This document shows positions 56,087-64,000 of a DNA stretch of 64,000 nt, one piece after another. The DNA comes from Acanthochlamys bracteata (lineage: Eukaryota; Streptophyta; Magnoliopsida; Pandanales; Velloziaceae). The translations under genes and the position numbers were made by a program. Each line of letters opens with the position of its first letter. The stretch's first letter is position 1. The stretch is taken from assembly GCA_019914995.1 (NCBI GenBank), contig CM034133.1, positions 9,194,495 to 9,258,494 of the forward strand. The letters run 5' to 3'. The notes beneath the pieces were generated by a model that saw only the letters and a list, made by a program, of their open reading frames with translations, ran no database searches and had not been told where the DNA came from.

Positions 56087-56091
56087 ATGCT

Positions 56092-59000
56092 TGTTGCATT
56101 AAGAAAAAAAAAAAAAATTACCGAAACATCCGAGAATGCTTTTAAAAATTTTTTCTAAAATAAAAAAATTTATCAAAAAGTTAGTTTTATATTTTAATTT
56201 TAATAAAAATAATCAAATAATATCTTATAACTTAAAATTTTTCCTAATTTTTTATTAAAAATTTTGAATAAAATATTAGAATGAAAAGAAATATAAAACC
56301 AAAACGAAATATAGTCAAACGTATGAAAATGTGGGCAACAAGAAAACTAACGTTTGTTATTTAAATATAAAATCAGATGCTTCAAAATTAAATATGTTAG
56401 TCATTACCTTGGCTATGAAGCTTACTTGGTCAAAATCAAATTTTATTAAGAGTTGAAATACAGATATTAAAAAATTCATAAACCCTAAAAAAACACATGT
56501 TGCATTTGTCAAGTTAAAATTAATCCAACTTATAATTGCAAGTAACCGGGTGCAACTATAGCTAGCATTAATGATCTTAGTATTAGTGTTCTCAATATTT
56601 ATAGCTTAATTAATGAATACTTAGTGATTAAGATACGAATATTCATTTATTTATGTTTTGAATTTTTAAATATTTCTAATAACTATATCAAAATGTTAAT
56701 CTCAATAACAGCTGAAAAAAGTCATTAACATTTGTGACGAATTAATTTTTTTTAAAAATTAATAGGTAACAAAAAAATGAGCCTAAAATTTTATTAATTT
56801 CAAAATTATTGATAGAAAATATTAAACTAAAAGACTTTAATTTATTTTATTAAAATAAAATTAAATAATTTATTCTGAAATAAAATGAATTAATTGTTTT
56901 AGAATAAAATAGGTGACTGTTATTAAACGAAACAAGCTAGCTGCTCCCATCACGGACATCAAATCCTGAACTAGGGATGCGAGTTATTCAAAATAAAGGA
57001 GATTATTAAATAATTCCAAATAAAATAGATAATAAAATTATATCTAGTTCATATTTTAAATAGATTTAATTTGTTCTGATATTATATAATAAATTAAAAT
57101 TTTTGAAACTAATTAGCAAATAAGTAGAATGAAGTTATAATTTATAAATATTATTACATATTATTAATAAATATTTTGAGATTAAATTTCTTTAACAATA
57201 TCCAAAAGCGTTTATACTCATAAATTTTATTTTAAATAAATAAATAATAAAAATATTTTAATATGTATATTTTTTATATTTTAAAATTTTTAAATAAAAT
57301 TTATATATATCATAAAATTTTTAATAAAAAATATAAAATAAATAATTGATAAAAAAATTTCAATTTATTAACAAAGCATATTTCAAAAAGCTAGTGGCTT
57401 TTTCATGAATATAATAGTTTTTCTAATGCCGACAAACCTGTCTCATAGATAATGCCCCTGCAATAACTTTTGGGTGCTGTTTTCCAAACTAGGAAATTAT
57501 CATCTTCTTCGAAACTGCACTGAGCACAGTGTTGTTTATAAAAACTACTACTACATTATAGATGTTTCCAATTATCAATGTTTTTCTTTTCTTTCTTTCA
57601 TGATGTTGGTTGAAGTGAGTGATTTGAATTTTCAGCATAGGCAATTTGAAAAAGTTTGAAGAATATGATAAAGATTGTTCGATTATTCGATAGTGCTTCG
57701 AATAAGTTTTTCAATAAAAATTTATTTTAGATTTTTCTAAAAGAATCTAATATTAATGAATTTATTAAAATATAAAAATTTTAAATAAAGATTGTTCGAA
57801 TTTAAGACGTTTGGTAGTAGTACGACTTTGTTATTCAAGAATTCTTCAATTTTTAATAAAAATTTAAAATATTTTAAAATTTTCTTATATATATTATATA
57901 ATTCTTATTTTTTAATTTCAAAATATACTTATTTAAAAATTTTTTTAATTTAAGCAATTTTAAAACGTTCGTTTAGAACATATTTTAAATATACAAAAAG
58001 TTAGCTCTATAAACTTGAATTTGTAAAAAATAAAATTTGATAAAAAATAAATGTTTTTCCTACACTCAAATGAACTGAAAGTGTTTCTAACAAAAGTTTT
58101 AAAATATATATATTATTGTTTTTCTAAATAAATTTTAATTTTGACATAAAATATATATTATTTAAAAAATTTTTAAATAAATTTTAAAAAAATAATATTA
58201 TTTTTTTATTAAAAATGAATTTATTTTTATATAATAATAAAAATAAATATTAGTTAGTAGAATTTTTTTATCTATAAATTTTAAATTATTTTTAAATTTA
58301 AAAACTATAAACTGAAACACTGATAAATAATTTTTTAAAAAAAATTTACCAAACAGATCCCGCAGTGCTTGATGTAAAATTAAAAATAAAAAGTTTATAT
58401 AAATAATTAAAATAGAAATTATAATTGGAAAAAATTTTAACGCCGAACATCTACAAGCCTATGCAGCACTACTTTATTTGGTAGGTCTAAGAAAACAATT
58501 TTCAAAGGCAACTCATCTTCTTCTTGTCATCTATTAAAAGAACCTATAAGCAAACGTGAGATATAATTATTATTAACATTTCAATTTTCAACAAACTAGT
58601 GCTGCTGTTAACTTGGATGCAAAGTTTTCTCCATCGGTTTGGTATCCACCCACATAGACAACAAAAACAAAAAAGATTAAAGAACTTTTGATTTTGGGAT
58701 TTTTTTTTTAAAGTTGGAATCTTTTCTCAGTGAGTTAGTGATATATTATTTTCAATCATAATCTTTTTCTAATCAGATATCATGTGAATGTTGAATACAT
58801 ATTACTTCATTTTTTCAATTCTTTCCGATTTAATTAAGAGTATGGGGATATTTAAAAAATACTTATTAAAAAAGAGAATAAAAAATATTTTATTCTTTTT
58901 TAAAAATAAGCTGTAGTTGTTTGAATTAAAAATACTAATAAAAATAAGATCTTGACGTAAAGTTTTTATATTTAAAAATTTTTTTGTATATATTATAAAA

Positions 59001-61000
59001 ATTTGTATAAAAATATGAAATAAAATATTAAAATAAAAAGAAGAAGATAACTAGAAATGTGTAACGCCAAACATCTCCATATTTCAAATTTAATTAGACT
59101 AATTTATATCTTTTAATTATTATATTGAGTTTTATTTTCACTTCTATATCAAAATTTACTTTCATAAATATTGTAAATTTCACTTCAATATGAAATTTAC
59201 TTTTACTGAATTTTATTTCTCATTATATCTTACTTTTACGAATTTATTTTGCTGAAACTAATATTTATGAGATTGAAAAAAGCTAAGCTCTAATAAATAC
59301 TTAAAATCTTACGTAGCAATTTTAATTTGGTGAAGCAAATTGTTGTTTATTATAAAAGTTGCTTGCTTTATTTTGCTATTGCTTTCTGTTTTTGGCTTGC
59401 ACCTGGCATTCATTTTTCGCCCCTCAGTTGACCACGACGAAGTTTCCAAACTTTGCGTTTTTCAATTGAGTTTTTGTTTTTCTCCTAAGAAAATGTTGTT
59501 AAAGAAAATTTATTCAGTCGTAAATTTAAAGTAAACTATTTTAAGATCAGGCCCTGATAAACATATTTGGTAAAAATTTGGCCCTCTTGACTTGAGCAAA
59601 TTTTTTAGATTAGAGCTTGTATAAAAATAAAATTTTAATTAAAAAATGAATTTAATTATTTTGACATGAGGCCTTAAACTACGAGAGCATATAACAACTC
59701 TCGCAAACGTATACAAACAGTTGCCAATTTTGAATCTAAAAGCATGTTGATTGTTAAATCATATGCAAAAGGAGTCAACTTGCAAATTGAGTCAACATGG
59801 AAGTTTTTTTTAGCACACCTTGGTGTCCAAGCAACTTAACTAGAACATGTTTCTCCAATAGGTTGATCACTGGAATTTGGAAAGTATATAAATCAATATC
59901 CATATTCCTTCTTGTGTTCAGATTACAACTGAAACTAATTATAGGAACCACAAAAATATTTGAACTTTTTGTGTTTTTGGGAGCAAATTTAGTTGGTAAA
60001 GTTGCTACCTTTCTCTTCAAGTTCATCTCTATCTTCTGTGATTTCATTTATTAATCAACCGTTGCTCATGAGTTATCTTCTGCTTTTGTTTTCTTGAGAA
60101 TCTATGGTTAGATTTGTGAAGCTTTTTCTAATTTCAGCTTGTTCTTGAGCTATCACTTAGTTGGCCTCAATGCAATTTGTTATTTTTCCCCCCACCAATA
60201 TCTATCTGAAAATTCATAAGAACTTTATAAGTTGGTTGAGCTTGATGTTGGTATCTACACCAATTTCAAGCTATGTTGTTGGCATTCATTTGACCTAACT
60301 TCAGACAAGTAGTTTATAATTTCTGAGAAAAAGACTTGATTAACATATGCGTTAGATGGGTTTTCAACTTCTTCTTTTTCAATTTTCATTTATTACTTTT
60401 GAATTCTTTTTGTGTTGTTGGCCTTAGAGCTAAGCTTAAGTTGTTTACAGCGAATGATTCTTGTGTGGTTTTAGACGGGTGGGTTCCAAAGAAATTTGTT
60501 AGGTAACCACTCTGTTTTTCAAAAAATTAAAAAAAAAAGGGATTCTTTTTCTTAAAGTTTTCAACTTTGGGGTTGAATAATAAGTCTTAATGGGTTGGTA
60601 GCTTTGTCATTGTTATTAATTTTCTTAGATCCTACCAAAATTTCATTGATCAGTATATAATGGGTTTGACATTTAATAATCCTTAAAAGTGAACGGAGGA
60701 GTGTGTTCTAACTCAAGTTTTTGTTCCTCTTTGTGGAATTTCTTATTAAGATTTGGCTCTTGATTCATTGAGGGAAAAAAAGAGTGATTTCTTTTTCTCT
60801 GTTTTCTTTTAAGTTCTTTCACATGCTATGGATTAAGGTATGATGCAAACGCATTCAGATAGATCCAATTTTATGTCAGCGCGGAAAGAAAAATCGTTTC
60901 GAATCAATGTTGGTCTTCATTTAGAGATGCAAATTGCTTTTTCTAGTCATTGTCATCTTATTTGAATTTCATGGCGCACGTCTTTAATTAGGCTCGCTGC
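56092..61000. other. Long A+T-rich intergenic region
   Basis: Contains several A/T-rich MITE-like blocks (about 56120-56330, 57190-57380, 57810-58050, 58060-58370 and 58850-59090, the last ending AACGCCAAACATCTCC). Short frames at 57474, 59340 and 59797 are hydrophobic by composition and were not accepted as genes. 60060-61000 is less repetitive and probably holds the promoter and 5' leader of the ABCB gene. Confidence 0.5.
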
Positions 61001-61101
61001 TGTTTTCTTTGGTGGAAGTAGGTACAGTGATTGGTGTGGATTTTGAAAGATTTGAAGTGGAAGAAAATTTCAGCAAAGATCAACCTTCTTATAAACTAGA
61101 G

Positions 61102-64000
61102 ATGGAGAAAGTTAATGGGAAGAACGAAACCTCAGATCGACTACCTGATCTGATGACGAGATCGGTTAGGAAAGAACCCACAACTCCGCACGAATTCGTC
61201 CCTCAACCAGCTGCATCATCAAGCTCTCAGGAGCAAGTGCGTAAAGATGCAGAGAACAGAGATGGTGATGGCAACAAGAAGAAAAAGGAGGAAAAGAATA
61301 CAGTCCCATTTTACAAGCTTTTTACTTTTGCCGATTCTAATGATGTCATTCTGATGATTCTTGGCTCGATTGGGGCAGTGGCAAACGGTGCTTCGTTGCC
61401 TCTCATGACTGTTCTGTTTGGAAATTTGATTAATGCTTTCGGGGAGACGACAGACAGGAGTCGTGTGGTTCATGAAGTCTCCAAGGTAGGCATTCTGATT
61501 TCCTCTTCTTTTCCCCCTCTTTCACTTGAGCTCTTTAAATTGTTTTATCTTTCTTTCCTCCTCCGTGTAATATTTGTTATCTTATTCTAAAATACTAATT
61601 GAAAAGTTCCTAGAAATAATTAACTCATGCATAGTGTTTCTCTCAGAAATTCAAATTTCTACTTTAACTTGTGACTGCTCATGTATGAAGATATAACTTG
61701 AGATGGATTTTTATTAACACACACCATTTCTACACTTTCAGGTATCAATAAAGTTTGTGTATTTGGCTGTTGGAACACTGGCAGCAGCATTTTTTCGTGA
61801 GTATATCTGATTGCATTTTGTCGTTGAGGTTGATTTCTAGTTACTATGGTTGGCAGCTAACACCTACATAACTTTTTTGGGCAGAGGTTGCTTGTTGGAT
61901 GGTTACTGGAGAAAGGCAGGCCGCGAGGATACGAAATTTGTACTTAAAGACTATATTACGTCAAGAAATTGCTTTCTTTGACAAAGAAACAAATACAGGA
62001 GAAGTTGTTGGGAGGATGTCTGGTGACACAGTTCTTATCCAAGATGCCATGGGTGAAAAGGTACATATATAATCTGTGTCCACGCTTCTAAATGATTTGT
62101 AAAGTGTCGTACACAAACTTCGATTAGCAGTTCTGTAACCCTCAGCTACTGCAGTAAGTAAACTGTAAGAAATAAATGCAATATATTAACCGATATCATA
62201 GATGCAATTTTTATTTTTTATTTTTTGGATTTTTACTATCTATATGTGTTGTCTGAGGAAACTACATGAAAAGATCTGGAATTAGGTGCTTAGTTGTCTG
62301 TTCTACTATCTTTTCTTGCATGCTAGCTGACCTGATGGAAATTTCTGTTTCCAGGTTGGAAAATTCATTCAGTTATTAGCAACATTTCTTGGTGGCTTTC
62401 TTGTTGCGTTCCTCAAGGGGTGGCTTCTTACACTTGTTATGCTTTGCATACTTCCACCACTCATAGTTGCTGGTGGACTTATGGCCAACATTTTAGGAAA
62501 GATGGCATCTAGAGGACAGACAGCTTATGCTGAGGCAGCAGTTGTAGTCGAACAGACCGTTGGAGCCATTAGAACAGTAAGTTCAAGGTTTATGTTCTAC
62601 ATTTTACATAGTCTAGAAAGTTGTCTATATTCTCAAGCTTGAATATCATCGTTGCATATAAAATAACTGAACCATTTTTCAATCCTTCTTTTGTTCTCTA
62701 CTTGACCATTACGTTTCAACTTCTTCATGAGGTCCCTATAAAGTGTTCTTAATTGATGAGATTTCTTTAGCAGAAAGTCTAAATGCTTTGTTGTTCTTTC
62801 TTTGTGCGCCTCAATTAAGGTGGTATTTACAACATAAGACTTCATTTCAGGTAGCATCTTTCACAGGCGAAAAGCTGTCCGTTAACAAGTATGCTGAATC
62901 ACTAGTAAAGGCTTATAACTCTAGTCTCCGTGAAGGTTTGGCTTCTGGATTAGGGCTCGGAACAGTTATGTTTTTCTTTTTCTGCGGATATGCTCTAGGG
63001 ATATGGTACGGAGGGAGGTTGATATTGACAAAAGGTTATATTGGAGGGGATGTCATTAATGTGATATTTGCTATCCTGACGGGTTCCTTGTAAGTCCCAC
63101 ATTTAACTCAGTGTATAATGCGTGTTTATGAGCCATTTCACGTAGATAATTAGATTGCTCTAAAATTTTGTACATTTATCTTATTCTTGTCATCTCAATT
63201 TTTTTCAGCTCCTTGGGCCAGGCATCTCCATGCTTAAGTGCTTTTGCCGCAGGACAAGCGGCAGCCTACAAGATGTTTCAGACAATTAATAGGAAGCCAG
63301 AGATAGATGCTTATGAAACAAAGGGGAAAACACTGGATGATGTGCATGGAGATATAGAATTTAAGGATGTCTATTTCAGTTATCCAGCAAGACCAGATGA
63401 GCAAATATTCAATGGATTCTCTCTTTACATTGAAAGTGGAACTACAGTAGCACTGGTTGGACAAAGTGGAAGCGGGAAATCTACTGTAGTTAGCCTTATT
63501 GAAAGATTTTATGATCCACAAGCTGGTGAGGTTCTTATAGATGGTATAAATCTCAAAGACATTCAGCTTAGATGGATAAGAGGTAAAATTGGCCTCGTCA
63601 GCCAAGAGCCTGTTCTGTTTGCTTCTACTATAAGGGACAATATAGCCTATGGCAAAGATGATGCAACAAATGAAGAACTTAGAAAAGCAATTGAACTTGC
63701 AAATGCTGCGAAATTCATAGACAAGCTGCCCCAGGTAAAGCTCTTACCATTTATATTCTCACTTGCAATGATTTCAGTAATACTATGTCTACTTTCTTCA
63801 TGATAGGCATTAGGTAGAATAAATGAATTTTCTGGTGTATACAAATAAATCATGCTTGCAATGTTTGGTTATTCAAAATAATTAAGTCTCTGATGTGCAA
63901 TATCTTCAGGGTCTTGACACTATGGTTGGTGAGCACGGCACTCAGCTGTCTGGAGGACAGAAGCAGAGAATTGCAATTGCAAGGGCCATCTTAAAAAATC
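61102..64000 (+). CDS. ABC transporter B family (MDR/P-glycoprotein type), 5' seven exons, truncated by window end
   Basis: CDS join(61102..61485, 61742..61796, 61885..62060, 62355..62576, 62851..63089, 63209..63734, 63910..>64000); phases fit throughout and all junctions are GT-AG. The first in-frame ATG is 61102 ([13 protein letters not shown]); the upstream frame is open but has no ATG. About 564 of an expected ~1,280 residues are present. A charged N-tail ([20 protein letters not shown]) is followed by transmembrane domain 1 of six helices ([20 protein letters not shown] onwards; [27 protein letters not shown]). The first nucleotide-binding domain follows, with Walker [10 protein letters not shown] (443-451), Q-loop SQEPVLF and signature LSGGQKQ (547-553). 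The domain order is that of full-size plant ABCB exporters. Sequence style resembles the ABCB4/ABCB11/ABCB21 group, some of which move auxin, but the substrate is not determinable here. Confidence 0.95.

Noticed and set aside
59340..59534. Hydrophobic 64-residue frame resembling a signal peptide
   Set aside because: It has no ATG at the start, no family resemblance and no promoter; kept out as unsupported.
59775..60054. Overlapping 85-90-codon frames on opposite strands
   Set aside because: Mutually exclusive, low-information sequence with no splice or homology support.
61009..61101. Extended N-terminus of the ABCB gene
   Set aside because: The frame is open but begins without ATG; the first in-frame ATG is 61102. 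An upstream exon cannot be excluded but was not seen.
1..64000. CRISPR arrays, rRNA, tRNA genes, bacterial-type operons
   Set aside because: No spaced direct repeats, rRNA cores or cloverleaf-compatible sequences were noticed; the gene structure is eukaryotic.

Overview
The window looks like nuclear DNA of a core eudicot plant. It is strongly A+T-rich between genes. Its genes have short exons with GT-AG introns, and it carries plant-specific families (two-pore K+ channel, cis-prenyltransferase, BAHD acyltransferase, ABCB transporter), plant MITEs and small LTR elements. The species cannot be named from the sequence.

Layout. 1-4.8 kb: A+T-rich, with one orphan G+C-rich promoter-like island. 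4.8-6.85 kb: a two-exon TPK/KCO potassium channel (minus). 8.9-10.2 kb: a motif-I fragment of a cis-prenyltransferase, then a three-exon cis-prenyltransferase gene. 11.5-14.5 kb: a five-exon Yippee-like zinc-binding protein. 15.8-44 kb: a disordered array of at least nine copies of a small four-helix membrane-protein family that I do not recognise (called 4TM here). Full-length copies lie at 36.1 and 43.3 kb, near full-length copies at 17.2 and 35.0 kb, and truncated, inverted or split copies at 15.9, 22.1, 26.5, 29.0 and 38.7 kb. Between them lie F-box/LRR-like remnants, a NUP93 first-exon remnant and many MITEs. 30.4-35.0 kb: a BAHD acyltransferase pseudogene split by a 2.95-kb solo-LTR-like insertion. 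47.8-49.5 kb: a second BAHD pseudogene, which preserves the empty insertion site. 50.7-52.1 kb: an intact two-exon BAHD gene. 53.5-54.1 kb: an unidentified broken minus-strand gene with a housekeeping-type promoter. 61.1-64.0 kb: the first seven exons of an ABCB (MDR/P-glycoprotein) transporter that runs off the window.

How the accessory region arose. The unit 4TM (+) / F-box (-) / acidic-protein first exon (-) / BAHD (+) is recognisable around 43-49 kb and, with deletions, around 29-35 kb. A partial unit (4TM and F-box) lies around 17-19 kb. Flanking non-coding segments are duplicated too. This is a birth-and-death cluster shaped by block duplication, an inversion-like event that left a 367-bp inverted repeat with only two mismatches, and repeated transposon insertion.

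Transposons delimited from target-site duplications: a solo LTR (TSD TTTCC), a 656-bp TRIM (TSD CATAT), an 803-bp internally deleted Ty1/copia element that keeps an RNase H tail (TSD AGCAT), two hAT-type MITEs of one family (one with an 8-bp TSD GTTCAGTT), and Tourist-like MITEs with 3-bp duplications. Two of the latter sit inside one dead 4TM copy. No tRNA, rRNA or CRISPR was seen.
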